Assembly: GCF_004458765.1 (NCBI RefSeq)
Contig: NZ_SPJX01000296.1
Coordinates: 1 to 64,000 of the forward strand
Source of the DNA: Microvirga pakistanensis
GTDB lineage: Bacteria > Pseudomonadota > Alphaproteobacteria > Rhizobiales > Beijerinckiaceae
Reading direction: 5' to 3'
DNA length: 64,000 nucleotides
Each line of letters starts with the position of its first letter. Position 1 is the first letter of the stretch. This document shows positions 1-10,224 of this stretch, piece after piece. The translations under genes were made by a program, and so were the position numbers. The notes below the pieces were generated by a model. It saw only the letters and a list, made by a program, of their open reading frames with translations. It had not been told where the DNA came from and ran no database searches.

Positions 1-94
1 GGTTCACCACCGGCTCCCCGTTGTTCAGGCGCCGCACCTCCGGGTCACGCCCCAGATTGCCCACCAAGATCACCTTGTTCACACTGCCCGCCAT
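1..94 (-). CDS. ssb: Single-stranded DNA-binding protein SSB, N-terminal part only
   Basis: Reading leftwards, the ATG at 94 opens a frame beginning MAGSVNKVILVGNLGRDPEV, the classic start of the SSB OB-fold. The rest lies outside the window. An AGGAGG ribosome-binding site sits 7 bases upstream of this ATG; another ATG lies between them but is out of frame. SSB coats single-stranded DNA in replication, recombination and repair. In alphaproteobacteria ssb is usually divergent from uvrA; here a large RTX gene lies between them. Confidence 0.93.
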   Translation of the reverse strand, partial: MAGSVNKVILVGNLGRDPEVRRLNNGEPVVN

Positions 95-536
95 CGGACA
101 TCCTCCTGTTCACTGGAAGCTGTTGTGGAACAGGAAGACCCGTAGGACAAGTAAATCGTCGTCCTTCTTTCCCTGGAACGGAAACCGGATCGGACCTTTT
201 CCAGGGGAAATTGCCGGTTACGAAGGAAAGCTTCCCAGAAGCCGCAGGAGCAGCTTACCCCTAGGGTCCTAAGCCATGGGGAGGCTTTTAGCGTTCAGAA
301 CCATCAGATGACGATGGGGCTGTTGACGGCGATGGCCTTTCTGACGCCGATATTGGCGAACGCCAGCTATCCGCCAGTTCCTCGAAATGATGTAAAAGCC
401 CAACGTGGAAGAACGAGCCGCAGGAGAGGCGCCTTGCAACCATTGTCCAGGCACCCGGGACGAGCTGGCCTTTGACCCTTTTGCGCGACCCAAGGCATGG
501 CTTCGTCTGCCCTGCCTTGGCTCCACGCGGATCGCC
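95..536. other. Intergenic region between ssb and the RTX gene; no convincing gene
   Basis: This 440-base gap holds the ssb leader and the 3' side of the RTX gene. A 55-codon plus-strand frame at 308-475 starts MTMGLLTAMAFLTPILANAS, which resembles a signal peptide, but it has no good ribosome-binding site and its remainder is arginine-rich low-complexity sequence, so I do not call it a gene. The minus-strand frame at 269-526 also looks like chance. I found no clear terminator or LexA box. Confidence 0.5.
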
Positions 537-3500
537 TTAAACGATTAGGAAGTCGCTGTAGGTGAGCCCGAGGTACTTCGCGAGCTTGACGACCTCGACC
601 GCCCTGCCCGAGCCCGAGCCGTCCGCGTCGTAGTACAGCACGCCGGTCTTCTTGTTGTAGATCAGGTAATCGTCCCTTTCCTTGGCCGCGGTACCAGTGA
701 TGAAGAACTCCTTGTTCACCCTCCTCGGCGAAGTCGCCGAACCTGAGCCGAGCTTTTTGAAGATCGCGTTATCGAACCAGAACGAGTCGTATCTGACGCT
801 GAAATCTCCGACAGTGTCGAGATTGCTCGTCTTGCTGGGCTTGGTGTTCATCACGAAGATATCGCTGCCGCTGCCGCCATACAGGGTGTCAATCCCTGAG
901 CTGCCATAGAGCGTGTCGTTGCCGGCATCGCCGTAGAGCTTGTCATTGCCTGCCCCGCCGTAGAGCTTGTCGTTACCGGCGTTGCCTCGCAGAACATCCC
1001 GTCCGGCGCCCGCCTTGAACACGTCGTTGGCAGCGCTGCCGGCGGTACTCTCGGTTGCCAAGTCGGTCACATTGATCGTCAGATCCCTGGTAAAGCTTAG
1101 GCCATTTTCGTCTGTGACAGTGACTTTGATGGTGTGTGCCCGTGCCTGTTCGAAGTCCAGCCGAAAACCATTGGCCACCTGGACCTCATAGCGGATCTCG
1201 CCGCCGGCGGTGACCTCCACCGGCACGATCTTGAAGCGGCCGTCGGCGCTGACGAGACCGTTCGAGCCGGCCAAGGCGTTGGTGAAAGTATAAGTCATGG
1301 TGTCGGCCTGATTGCCGTCGGTCGCACTCAGCACGCCCACCAACGTATTGTTGGTCGACGACTCCCTCACCGCCGCGTTCGACAGCTGAATGTCGGAGGG
1401 CGCCATGGCGGGCTCTGTGACCGTCACGGTGACCTTCTTGATGGTAACCAAACCGCCTTGATCCTCGGACCGGATCCAAACGTCATGCGCGCCCCGATTG
1501 ACCTCCGCGAGAGCGGTTCTAAGGACGATTCTGTTGGTTCCCTCCTGGATCTGGAACAGAGCATGGCCGCCAGGAATTTCCGTCCCGCCTGCATCGGCGA
1601 CGATGGTGTAGGAGTGCGTGTTCTCAGCGTCGGGATCTGCGGTCGACAGGGTTGCTACGGTCGCGCCGACCTCCGCATCCTGGCGCACACGTCCTCCTGC
1701 CGCGATGGCGACATCCGTCGGCGCCTCATTGACGTTGTTGACGGTGACCGTGACCCTCCTGACGACAGAAAAGCCGTCCTGGTCCTGCGATCTAATCCAG
1801 AGATCGTGCGTGCCGACCTGCGCATCGTCGAGGCTGGCCCTCAGCACGATCTTGCCTGCGTGCACGCCCGTGCCGATGGCGAAGAAGGGATGCCCGTTCG
1901 GCAACGCATCGCCGTTCTGGTTGGCAACGATGGTGTAGATATGCGTCCCTCCATCGGGATCCTGGGTGGCAAGAGTGGCGACCGAGGCGCCGATCTGCGC
2001 GTTTTCCGCAACCGTGCCGCCCACGCTGATGCTGATGTCAGTCGGCGCTGGAGCGATGTAAGTGCCGGAACCGTCTGTCACCGTCTCGATGCCGTTTCGG
2101 AACAGGGCACGTCTCTGCTCCACGCTGAAGGTCTCATCGCCGGTCAGCGTAACGCTGTCGTCGTTGCTTGCGGCGCCACGCAGGCGCAGGGCGGTGCCGA
2201 TGTCGGCCACCGTCACGTCTGCTCCACCCGTTGCCGTTAAGGCAATGGAGGCGAAATTGCTTAAATTAGCGATCGACAGATTGAAGGTGCTCCCTCTCAA
2301 GGGCAGGGTATTCGTGCCGTCCCCGCCATCCAGGGCCAAGTTCCAGACATGCGTAGCGTCGGCGACGATGATGTCGTCCCCTGCCGAGCCGCGCACGATT
2401 TCGAAGCCGGTCATGATCGTCGGAGCCGTGAGATCGAGAGTTCCGGACGCGGTCATGAGAAGGGTGTCGGTGCCGCCGCCGCCCACAAGAATGTCGCCTA
2501 CGTCAAGACCGCCAGCCGAGACAGACAAGGTCTCAGCTTCATCGGTACCCAAAGCATGCTCGGCCCCAGGACGCAGGATCGCGCCCGTGGTTTCGGAAAA
2601 GTGACGGTAGCGGAGTTGATTGTCGGCGGCATCTCGTACCGTCCAGACCACAATCCATTCATCCTCAGAAAGCGCCACCACGGACTGGAATTGATTTGGA
2701 CCGGAGGACAAGACGTTAATTTTCATTTCGCCCCTAACCGACACGCCCTCCTGATTGAAGCGTTTCTGGTAGAGGTAGCCATCCTCCGATAACCACGAAA
2801 CAATCCACCCGCCGTCCGGCATTGCCGTCATAGCGGGTCTAGACTGGCCACCAGCGATGACCGTGTTCACCAGCACCGGGCCTCCGAGGCTGGGGACGCC
2901 GTTCTGGTCATAGCGAAGCTGATAAATGCCGCTGCTTTGGCTGTCAGTCGCCGACCAGGAGACAACCCAGCCTCCCCCCTCAAGAGCAATCACGTCGTGT
3001 GCGCCGCTCGTATCCCTGTGCGGGTCAACCAATGTGACAGGACCGATAGCATTTCCTCCAAGATCATAACGTTGTTGGTAGATGTTCCACTGGGAGTACC
3101 ATGTGACAACCCAACCGCCATCTGAGAGCGCCGCAACGGAAGGGTTCAGATGACTGTTATTATCAACTAGGTTGACCTGCGTTTCGGTGCCCACTGGACT
3201 ACCGCGGGAATCATAAAGCTGCTGACGGATCGAGAGTGGGGATGAGCCATCGGAGCTAGACCACGTTACTGTCCACCCACCATTCTGAAGGGACGTGATG
3301 ACGGGTTCATCTTGAACGCCTGCCTGCTGGGTGTTGACCCGCGTCGGCACCCCGATACGGGCGCCACTCTGATCGAAGCGTTGTTGGTAAATATCACCCA
3401 TTGCACTCCAGCTTACCGCCCAGCCGCCATCGCTCAAAACAGTGACGGACGTGCTGGTGCGGAAATCATTATCGGCAACAAGGACCGGCGCGCCAATGGG

Positions 3501-3680
3501 CGCACCGTCGGCTCCGTAAAGCTGCTGATAAATCCCGTAGCCGTCGCCCTGCGAATCCTCCGCTGCCCAGGTGACGACCCACCCACCGCCGCCAAGAGGT
3601 GCGACACTCGCCCCTGCTTCGCGGTGCGGAGTGTTGTCGATCGCCTCTTCCGAGCTCGTCTTGATAACTGAGAAAGGCAT
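537..3680 (-). CDS. Large RTX adhesin-like protein: seven GGW repeats, cadherin-like domains, RTX tail
   Basis: A 1047-residue protein without an N-terminal signal peptide. Residues about 30-360 hold seven repeats of roughly 50 residues centred on GGW-V-(T/S)-W, with tryptophans near 34, 87, 136, 190, 238, 292 and 342, as expected for a seven-bladed propeller. Residues about 375-540 form a beta-rich linker. Two cadherin-like repeats (APTDI..., EAPTDV...) and a related third module span about 545-885. Nonapeptide RTX repeats (GGAGNDKLYG type) lie near 895-950, and the protein ends in hydrophobic DFLIV. This is the pattern of a calcium-binding type I secretion substrate, probably a surface adhesin. 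Start: AAGGAG lies 8 bases upstream of the ATG. No ABC exporter, adaptor or outer-membrane factor is in the window. It interrupts the usual ssb/uvrA pair. Confidence 0.85.
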   Translation of the reverse strand: MPFSVIKTSSEEAIDNTPHREAGASVAPLGGGGWVVTWAAEDSQGDGYGIYQQLYGADGAPIGAPVLVADNDFRTSTSVTVLSDGGWAVSWSAMGDIYQQRFDQSGARIGVPTRVNTQQAGVQDEPVITSLQNGGWTVTWSSSDGSSPLSIRQQLYDSRGSPVGTETQVNLVDNNSHLNPSVAALSDGGWVVTWYSQWNIYQQRYDLGGNAIGPVTLVDPHRDTSGAHDVIALEGGGWVVSWSATDSQSSGIYQLRYDQNGVPSLGGPVLVNTVIAGGQSRPAMTAMPDGGWIVSWLSEDGYLYQKRFNQEGVSVRGEMKINVLSSGPNQFQSVVALSEDEWIVVWTVRDAADNQLRYRHFSETTGAILRPGAEHALGTDEAETLSVSAGGLDVGDILVGGGGTDTLLMTASGTLDLTAPTIMTGFEIVRGSAGDDIIVADATHVWNLALDGGDGTNTLPLRGSTFNLSIANLSNFASIALTATGGADVTVADIGTALRLRGAASNDDSVTLTGDETFSVEQRRALFRNGIETVTDGSGTYIAPAPTDISISVGGTVAENAQIGASVATLATQDPDGGTHIYTIVANQNGDALPNGHPFFAIGTGVHAGKIVLRASLDDAQVGTHDLWIRSQDQDGFSVVRRVTVTVNNVNEAPTDVAIAAGGRVRQDAEVGATVATLSTADPDAENTHSYTIVADAGGTEIPGGHALFQIQEGTNRIVLRTALAEVNRGAHDVWIRSEDQGGLVTIKKVTVTVTEPAMAPSDIQLSNAAVRESSTNNTLVGVLSATDGNQADTMTYTFTNALAGSNGLVSADGRFKIVPVEVTAGGEIRYEVQVANGFRLDFEQARAHTIKVTVTDENGLSFTRDLTINVTDLATESTAGSAANDVFKAGAGRDVLRGNAGNDKLYGGAGNDKLYGDAGNDTLYGSSGIDTLYGGSGSDIFVMNTKPSKTSNLDTVGDFSVRYDSFWFDNAIFKKLGSGSATSPRRVNKEFFITGTAAKERDDYLIYNKKTGVLYYDADGSGSGRAVEVVKLAKYLGLTYSDFLIV

Positions 3681-3979
3681 ATTGGAACTCCTTCATTTCC
3701 CGCTGGCGCGCGATAGTGTTGGGCCTGGTGACCTGCAGGTTGCTCACCTGTTATAGTTTAATGCTGTAACATATCATCTATAAGAAAGTTTGCCTTTTAT
3801 CCGCCTGCTGTCAACGAAGGCCGCGTGGCACAGGAGCGATGTGGTATTGCCCTCCGTACCCTCTTTGTTCTAGGGTTTGTGACCTGGAATCATCCGCCGC
3901 ATTGCATCGGCGGGAGAGACGTCACATATCCCGGAGCTGGCCGCTCATGGCCGCTTCCCCTTTGAAGGCCGCTTACGCC
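3681..3979. other. Divergent promoter region between the RTX gene and uvrA
   Basis: This 299-base gap must carry the promoters of both divergent genes. It contains a relatively AT-rich stretch at about 3745-3800. I could not identify a confident -35/-10 pair or a GTTC-N7-GTTC LexA box. A longer uvrA reading frame begins at 3839 but its extra residues are not UvrA-like. Confidence 0.45.
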
Positions 3980-6949
3980 ATGGCTAAACTCGACGAGCTG
4001 TTCAACCGCGCCAAGGCGGGCGACCCGAATGCGCGCGTGATCTCGGTGCGCGGCGCCCGGGAGCACAACCTCAAGAACGTCGACTTGATGGTCCCAAGAG
4101 ACAAGCTCGTGGTGTTCACCGGCCTGTCCGGCTCGGGCAAGTCGTCGCTCGCCTTCGATACGATCTACGCGGAGGGGCAGCGGCGCTATGTGGAATCCCT
4201 CTCGGCTTATGCCCGCCAGTTCCTGGAGATGATGCAGAAGCCCGACGTGGACCAGATCGACGGCCTCTCGCCTGCGATCTCCATCGAGCAGAAAACCACC
4301 TCCAAGAACCCGCGCTCGACCGTCGGCACGGTGACCGAGATCTACGACTATATGCGCCTGCTCTGGGCGCGCGTGGGCATTCCCTACTCCCCGGCCACGG
4401 GCCTGCCCATCGAGAGCCAGACCGTCAGCCAGATGGTGGATCGGGTTCTCGACCTGCCGGAAAAGACGAGGCTCTACCTGCTGGCGCCGGTGGTGCGCGG
4501 CCGCAAGGGGGAGTACCGCAAGGAGATCGCCGAGTTCCAGAAGAAGGGCTTCCAGCGCCTGAAGATCGACGGCGAGTACTACGCCATCGACGAGGCCCCT
4601 GCCCTCGACAAGAAGTTCAAGCACGACATCGACGTGGTGGTGGACCGCATCGTGGTGCGCTCGGACATCGCGGCGCGCCTGGCGGATTCCTTCGAGACGG
4701 CGCTGGAGCTCACCGATGGCATCGCCGTCGTCGAATATGCGGACGAGAAGGACGAGAAGGGACAGCCGAAGCGGATCGTCTTCTCGTCCAAGTTCGCCTG
4801 CCCGGTCTCGGGCTTCACGATCCCCGAGATCGAGCCGCGCCTGTTCTCGTTCAACAACCCCTTCGGCGCCTGCCCCACCTGCGGCGGCATCGGCCACGAG
4901 ATGCGCATCGATCCGGCTCTGGTGGTGGACGAGACCCTGTCCCTGAAGCGCGGCGCGATCATGCCCTGGGCGAAGTCCACCTCGCCCTATTACGGCCAGA
5001 CCCTGGAGGCGATCACCAAGCACTACAAGGCCTCCATGACGAAGCCTTGGACCGAGTTGTCGGAGAAGGTGCGCGACGCGATCCTCTACGGCTCGGACGG
5101 CGAGAACATCCGCATGGCCTACGACGACGGTCTGCGCGCCTACGAGGTGAGGAAGCCCTTCGAGGGCGTGATCCCGAACCTGGAGCGCCGCTACAAGGAG
5201 ACCGAGAGCGACTGGGCCCGCGAGGAGATCGGCCGCTTCATGAGCGAGACACCCTGTGAGGAATGCGGCGGCAAGCGCCTGAAGCCCGAAGCCCTCGCGG
5301 TGAAGATCGCGGGCTTCGACATCGGCGACGCCACGGCGCTCTCCGTGAAGGACGCGCACGAGTGGTTCGGCGGCCTCTCGAAGAAGCTCAACAAGAAGCA
5401 GAACGAGATCGCAGGCCGGATCCTGAAAGAGATCCGCGACCGCCTGACCTTCCTGGTCGATGTGGGCCTGGAATATCTCACGCTCGCCCGCTCCTCCGGC
5501 ACCTTGTCCGGCGGCGAGAGCCAGCGCATCCGCCTCGCATCGCAGATCGGCTCTGGCCTGACCGGCGTCCTCTACGTGCTCGACGAGCCCTCCATCGGCC
5601 TGCACCAGCGCGACAACGACCGTCTGCTCGTGACGCTGAAGCGCCTGCGCGATCTCGGCAATACGGTGATTGTTGTCGAGCACGATGAGGACGCGATCCT
5701 CCAGGCCGATTACGTGTTCGACATCGGCCCCGGGGCGGGCATCCATGGCGGCCAGATCGTCGCCGAGGGCACGCCCGACGAGATCATGAAGAACCCGAAG
5801 TCGCTCACCGGCAAGTACCTGACGGGCGAGATGTCCGTGAAGGTGCCGGCGCAGCGCCGCAAGCGCGATCCCAAGCGCATGCTCAAAGTGGTCGGCGCGA
5901 AGGGCAACAACCTCAAGAACGTGACCGCGGACATTCCCCTCGGTACGTTCACCTGCATCACCGGCGTGTCCGGCGGCGGCAAGTCCACGCTCGTCATCGA
6001 CACGCTCTACAAGGCGGTGGCGCGCAAGCTCAACGGCGCGCTGGAGCATCCCGCTCCGCACGAACGCATCGAAGGCCTGGAGCATCTCGACAAGGTCATC
6101 GACATCGACCAATCGCCCATCGGACGCACGCCGCGCTCGAACCCGGCGACCTATGTCGGCGCCTTCACGCCGATCCGCGAATGGTTCGCCGGACTTCCGG
6201 AGGCGAAGGCGCGCGGCTACCAGGCGGGCCGCTTCTCGTTCAACGTGAAGGGCGGGCGCTGCGAGGCCTGCACCGGCGACGGCGTCATCAAGATCGAGAT
6301 GCACTTCCTGCCCGACGTCTACGTCACCTGCGACGTGTGCAAGGGCAAACGCTACGACCGCGAGACGCTGGAGGTGAAGTACCGCGACAAGTCCATCGCC
6401 GACGTGCTCGACATGACGGTGGAGGAAGCCCGCGAGCTGTTCAAGGCGGTGCCGTCGATCCGGGAGAAGATGCAGACGCTCGCCCGCGTCGGTCTCGACT
6501 ACGTGCATGTGGGCCAGCAGGCCACCACGCTGTCGGGCGGCGAGGCGCAGCGCGTGAAGCTCTCGAAGGAGCTGTCCAAGCGCGCCACCGGCCGCACGCT
6601 CTACATCCTCGATGAGCCAACCACGGGCCTGCACTTCCACGATGTGGCGAAACTCCTGGAGGTGCTGCACGAACTGGTGGATCAGGGCAACACGGTGGTG
6701 GTGATCGAGCACAACCTCGAAGTCATCAAGACCGCCGACTGGGTGATCGACATGGGACCCGAAGGCGGCAGCGGCGGCGGTCAGGTCGTGGCCGAGGGCA
6801 CGCCGGAGGACATCGCCAAGTCCAAGGCCAGCCATACGGGCCGTTTCCTGAAGGAAGTGCTTGAGCGCAGACCCTTGAAGAAGGATGCCTCCGGCAAGGA
6901 AGCTCCGAAAAAGGTCAAGAAGGTCACACGGCAGGAAGCGGCGGAATAG
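3980..6949 (+). CDS. uvrA: UvrABC excinuclease subunit A
   Basis: An ABC-type ATPase that scans DNA for bulky lesions with UvrB in nucleotide excision repair. The 989 residues start [11 protein letters not shown] and carry a first Walker A (GLSGSGKSS, about 48-56), two CxxC zinc modules (CPTCGG and, in the second half, CEAC...CDVC), two LSGGE signature motifs and a second Walker A written GVSGGGKST. Both Walker B regions (VLDEPS and ILDEPT) are intact. I chose the ATG at 3980 because homology begins there. An in-frame ATG at 3947, preceded by GGAG, would add 11 residues and cannot be excluded. The next gene downstream is convergent. Confidence 0.97.
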   Translation: MAKLDELFNRAKAGDPNARVISVRGAREHNLKNVDLMVPRDKLVVFTGLSGSGKSSLAFDTIYAEGQRRYVESLSAYARQFLEMMQKPDVDQIDGLSPAISIEQKTTSKNPRSTVGTVTEIYDYMRLLWARVGIPYSPATGLPIESQTVSQMVDRVLDLPEKTRLYLLAPVVRGRKGEYRKEIAEFQKKGFQRLKIDGEYYAIDEAPALDKKFKHDIDVVVDRIVVRSDIAARLADSFETALELTDGIAVVEYADEKDEKGQPKRIVFSSKFACPVSGFTIPEIEPRLFSFNNPFGACPTCGGIGHEMRIDPALVVDETLSLKRGAIMPWAKSTSPYYGQTLEAITKHYKASMTKPWTELSEKVRDAILYGSDGENIRMAYDDGLRAYEVRKPFEGVIPNLERRYKETESDWAREEIGRFMSETPCEECGGKRLKPEALAVKIAGFDIGDATALSVKDAHEWFGGLSKKLNKKQNEIAGRILKEIRDRLTFLVDVGLEYLTLARSSGTLSGGESQRIRLASQIGSGLTGVLYVLDEPSIGLHQRDNDRLLVTLKRLRDLGNTVIVVEHDEDAILQADYVFDIGPGAGIHGGQIVAEGTPDEIMKNPKSLTGKYLTGEMSVKVPAQRRKRDPKRMLKVVGAKGNNLKNVTADIPLGTFTCITGVSGGGKSTLVIDTLYKAVARKLNGALEHPAPHERIEGLEHLDKVIDIDQSPIGRTPRSNPATYVGAFTPIREWFAGLPEAKARGYQAGRFSFNVKGGRCEACTGDGVIKIEMHFLPDVYVTCDVCKGKRYDRETLEVKYRDKSIADVLDMTVEEARELFKAVPSIREKMQTLARVGLDYVHVGQQATTLSGGEAQRVKLSKELSKRATGRTLYILDEPTTGLHFHDVAKLLEVLHELVDQGNTVVVIEHNLEVIKTADWVIDMGPEGGSGGGQVVAEGTPEDIAKSKASHTGRFLKEVLERRPLKKDASGKEAPKKVKKVTRQEAAE

Positions 6950-6991
6950 CCGCCTCGGGCCTTCAGGAACACAGCCGGATCATGCAATCCC

Positions 6992-7801
6992 CTACGGCGT
7001 CGAGGTCACCCTCGGCGCCTTTTCGATATCGTCGAGCACCGCCTGGTACGGCGTCGTGTCGATGGTCGTGGGACCCGCATAGGGATGGCTCAGGGCCAGG
7101 ATCGAATAAAGAGCGAGCCCCGTATAGGCTCCGTAAACGGAGAAAATGGCCGTGTGCAGGACCGATGCGGGGAACACCAGGAAAAATGCGACGATGATCA
7201 GGAAGCCCGCGATGGCCATCCACCAGAACAATGCGGGCACCCCCTGGTGGAACAGCGCCAATCGCTCCTTCCGGTGATCCTGAAGCCCATCCATGTTCAT
7301 GATCAGGCGACCACGGAGCGATTGCTGCTGCGGCGTGTCGCCCTTCAGGTCGAGGATTCCTTTGTCGAGGGCGTAATAGGCCTGTCCCACGTTCCGGCTG
7401 CCCTGGTTGCGCCCGGTCACCTCCTGCCACTCTTCCTGCAGAACGGCCCTGACATAGGCGGCTAGCTGGCCACGGAGCCTATCCGCTTCCGGTCCGCCCC
7501 ATTGATCCAGCTGCAGGGCGATATGCTCGATCGCGGAAACCTCCTTCGAAACCTCCTGCTGCAGGTCCGTGTGCGTCGATTGAGCCTCCGCGAAGACGAG
7601 CGCCAGGATCAAGCCGTGGATGGCGCCGATGCGAACCGCCACCGTTTCCGCGACGTCGCGCGCCTTCTCCGGAAGGTCGTCGCTCAACCGCCTGCGGACG
7701 ATCACGAAAGGCACCGCGGAGACTGCGATCGCCACCACCATCGCCAGGGCGGCGCCGAGCCAAACCGGAAGCTGCAAGAGACCCGCCAAGAGATCCGCCA
7801 T
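6992..7801 (-). CDS. DUF4239 integral membrane protein
   Basis: A 269-residue membrane protein starting MADLLAGLLQLPVW. Hydrophobic segments lie near residues 10-30, 190-210 and 215-240, and a long polar, helix-rich loop separates the first from the last two, the arrangement of the DUF4239 (bestrophin-like) family. The function is unknown; family resemblance to bestrophins suggests an ion channel, but that is inference. The start at 7801 is preceded by AGGAGG. A longer frame from 7882 adds low-complexity residues and is unlikely. It converges on uvrA. Confidence 0.82.
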   Translation of the reverse strand: MADLLAGLLQLPVWLGAALAMVVAIAVSAVPFVIVRRRLSDDLPEKARDVAETVAVRIGAIHGLILALVFAEAQSTHTDLQQEVSKEVSAIEHIALQLDQWGGPEADRLRGQLAAYVRAVLQEEWQEVTGRNQGSRNVGQAYYALDKGILDLKGDTPQQQSLRGRLIMNMDGLQDHRKERLALFHQGVPALFWWMAIAGFLIIVAFFLVFPASVLHTAIFSVYGAYTGLALYSILALSHPYAGPTTIDTTPYQAVLDDIEKAPRVTSTP

Positions 7802-8031
7802 ATCCCCCTCCTGGCCGCCGCCTCCCCGTTTCATCCGGCGCCGGTGCCCGCAAGGAGAGCACGTCACGAGCCGGGCTGCCACGAATCTTCGGGCGTAGGC
7901 GACCGCGAATCAGGCATCGCCGTCCAGGAGCAGAGCCGGTGCGCCCGAACCTTTTTCTACCCTTTTTGAGCCTCTTGCCTCGTCATGGCATCGGCAGGAT
8001 GATGACGCGCTTTTTTGCGGTGGAGGAGGCC

Positions 8032-8841
8032 ATGAGCGCCACCGATACAGCCTTTGCCGGCTCGATTCCTGCCCTCTATGAGCGGCATCTCGGCCCCCTG
8101 CTCTTTCAGCCTTTTGCCGAAGACCTTGCGGTGCGGCTGAAGGACATCACCTCCGGCAGGATTCTGGAAACAGCAGCGGGAACGGGCATTGCGACCCGCG
8201 CGATCGCGGCTCTCCTGCCGGCGCAGGTCCAGATCGTCGCCACCGACCTCAACCAGGCGATGCTCGACTTGGCACAGACCAAGCTCCAGGCCGCAAACGT
8301 GACGTGGCAGCAGACCGACGCGCAGAGCCTGTCCTTCGAGGATGCCTCCTTCGATGCGGTGGTATGCCAGTTTGGGGTCATGTTCTTTCCTGACAAACCG
8401 GCGGCGTACCGGGAAGCATTGCGCGTGTTGAAGCCCGGCGGGCGCTTCCTGTTCAATGTGTGGGACAGGCTGGACGCGAACTTGGTGAGCAAGATCGTCT
8501 CCGACGAGGTGATCGCGATGTTTCCCGACGACCCGCCGCGCTTTTTCGAGCGCACCCCGTTCGGCCATTTCGACGAGGACCGCCTCCGCGGCGAACTCCA
8601 ATTGGCCGGGTTCGAGACTATCGCCGTGGAGCCCGTCGACAAGGTGAGCCACGCTCCATCGGCTCGCGATGCAGCCACGGGTCTCACCCAGGGGACACCG
8701 CTGCGCGGCGAGATCGAGGTCCGGGCGCCCGGCCGCCTCGAAGACGTGACGGAAAGGACCGCTCAGGCCCTCGCGGCGCGGTTCGGTGAGGGAAGCATCG
8801 AGAACCGCATGAGGGCGCTCGTGGTCACGGCCCGGCGGTGA
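8032..8841 (+). CDS. Class I SAM-dependent methyltransferase
   Basis: A 269-residue cytosolic protein starting MSATDTAFAGSIP. The SAM-binding motif I reads LETAAGTGIAT (near residue 46), motif II carries the acidic residue of ATDLNQAML, and ALRVLKPGGRFLF is the post-motif strand of the UbiE/Methyltransf_11/25 group. The substrate cannot be read from sequence, and there is no pathway context. GGAGG lies just upstream of the chosen ATG; the upstream in-frame ATG at 7939 would add a poorly coding 31-residue extension. Confidence 0.88.
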   Translation: MSATDTAFAGSIPALYERHLGPLLFQPFAEDLAVRLKDITSGRILETAAGTGIATRAIAALLPAQVQIVATDLNQAMLDLAQTKLQAANVTWQQTDAQSLSFEDASFDAVVCQFGVMFFPDKPAAYREALRVLKPGGRFLFNVWDRLDANLVSKIVSDEVIAMFPDDPPRFFERTPFGHFDEDRLRGELQLAGFETIAVEPVDKVSHAPSARDAATGLTQGTPLRGEIEVRAPGRLEDVTERTAQALAARFGEGSIENRMRALVVTARR

Positions 8842-8870
8842 CCCTGTCCGGTGAGCCGGTCGACCCCCGC

Positions 8871-10013
8871 TCAGGCATCGGCGAGCGTCATGGCCGAGAC
8901 GACGACGTTCCGCCCGTGGTCCTTGGCTCGGTAGAGCGCGAGGTCCGCCTCCCGGAGCAGCAGCTCGATGCTGGCATTGGTGGAGGCCGAGCAGCCGACG
9001 CTGACGGTAACCTGCGTCTCGGAGCCGAGCATGGCGTTGCCGGCTCTGGAAAAATCATCCCTGACAGCCTCGCCGAGAGCCGCGGCGCATTCCATGTTCA
9101 TCGGCAGGACGGCTGCGAACTCCTCGCCTCCCAGCCTGCCAAAGGATTGCTGCGGCAGATGCCTGCCAAGCACCTGGCCGAAGAGCTTGAGGACGGTATC
9201 GCCGACCTCGTGGCCGTAGCGGTCGTTGATGCGTTTGAAATTGTCGAGATCGAGGACGAGACAGCTGACAGGCTTGCCTGCCTTGGATGCGATCAGCGCC
9301 TCCGCATTCTGCATGAAGGCGCGCCGATTGGGGATCCCGGTCAGAGGATCGACGAACGCGGCCTGCTTATAGCCAAGCTCCACGCTTTCCTTGGCCATGG
9401 ACAGGAAAATGAATGCGAGCGTCGGCGCGAAGACCACCAGGAAGAGGGCCATCTCGGACGACCAGCGATAGGCCAGGGCATCGATCCAGGGAATCGAGGT
9501 CAGGGCAATTCCGGGCCAAGTTCGCATGATGTTGAAAATGGCCAGCAGGTTCAGGAGAACAACGGCGATCCGCTGGGACGCGAGAGGCTGTCTGGCATGC
9601 CGCTGGAGTTCACGGGCGCTGAGCAGGGAATAGGCGCCTGTCGTCAGCGCAACCAGGATCAGCCGATGATCCTGCCTTTCGTAGATGAACGGGAAAGCCG
9701 CGATCCATAGTCCCACCCCCGTCACGATCGCTGGAGGGAACCCCCTGCGGCCGTTGAAGATCCGGCAGCCGGCATAAAGCGTCACATAAGACATCAGTCC
9801 TAGCACGTTTCCTATCAGCAGGGCCGGATAGGAACCGCTGGATCGTCCGAGGTTCGCGACTGCGAAACCGCTCGCGATGAGACAAAAAGCCGCTCCCCAG
9901 GGCAGGAGTGCGCGCACCTTCCGATTGAGCGTCCAGGCGAACACCAGCAACACGCCGAGAACCAGCGAGAGGAGGACGAAGGCGACGTTGAGCGTGGTTG
10001 GATCTAGGGTCAT
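8871..10013 (-). CDS. Membrane-anchored GGDEF diguanylate cyclase
   Basis: Makes the second messenger cyclic di-GMP from two GTP. The 380 residues hold about six hydrophobic helices in the first 195 residues, then a GGDEF domain beginning FVDPLTGIPNRR. The active-site loop is GGEEF at about 295-299, an allowed variant. The feedback-inhibition I-site (RxxD five residues before GGEEF) is absent: L and Q occupy its R and D positions. The membrane part probably senses an envelope or small-molecule signal. The ribosome-binding site is weak. It converges on the methyltransferase gene. Confidence 0.92.
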   Translation of the reverse strand: MTLDPTTLNVAFVLLSLVLGVLLVFAWTLNRKVRALLPWGAAFCLIASGFAVANLGRSSGSYPALLIGNVLGLMSYVTLYAGCRIFNGRRGFPPAIVTGVGLWIAAFPFIYERQDHRLILVALTTGAYSLLSARELQRHARQPLASQRIAVVLLNLLAIFNIMRTWPGIALTSIPWIDALAYRWSSEMALFLVVFAPTLAFIFLSMAKESVELGYKQAAFVDPLTGIPNRRAFMQNAEALIASKAGKPVSCLVLDLDNFKRINDRYGHEVGDTVLKLFGQVLGRHLPQQSFGRLGGEEFAAVLPMNMECAAALGEAVRDDFSRAGNAMLGSETQVTVSVGCSASTNASIELLLREADLALYRAKDHGRNVVVSAMTLADA

Positions 10014-10224
10014 CGAATCGGCGGCAAGGATTCGGCTGGCCTGCAGTAGTGAAGGAGCCCCTGCACGCCCCTTACCCTAGGGAAATGATTGCTATCGCTA
10101 TCTTCGATTAACCCTCGGATGTCCAGCCCCATACGTCGTGCGACATCGCCGCATGGTCCGCGGCGCAGGAACGAAGCCTTGGCCGCAGCATTCTTCTTCA
10201 GGTTGCTTCCGAAGGAGAGTTCCC

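Noticed and set aside
308..475. 55-codon frame with a signal-peptide-like start
   Set aside because: No ribosome-binding site and an arginine-rich low-complexity remainder; kept only as a note in the intergenic entry.
3860..3890. Possible LexA box near uvrA (GTTC at 3868)
   Set aside because: No second GTTC or GAAC seven bases away; no alphaproteobacterial GTTC-N7-GTTC match was found near ssb or uvrA.
3890..6835. 981-codon open frame antisense to uvrA
   Set aside because: Long antisense frames are expected in GC-rich genes; its product is His/Val/Leu-rich low-complexity sequence and the sense strand encodes complete UvrA.
10168..10192. EcfG-type promoter upstream of the DUF2231 gene
   Set aside because: GGAAC-N16-CATT has a mismatch in the -10 element, so I did not list it as a feature.
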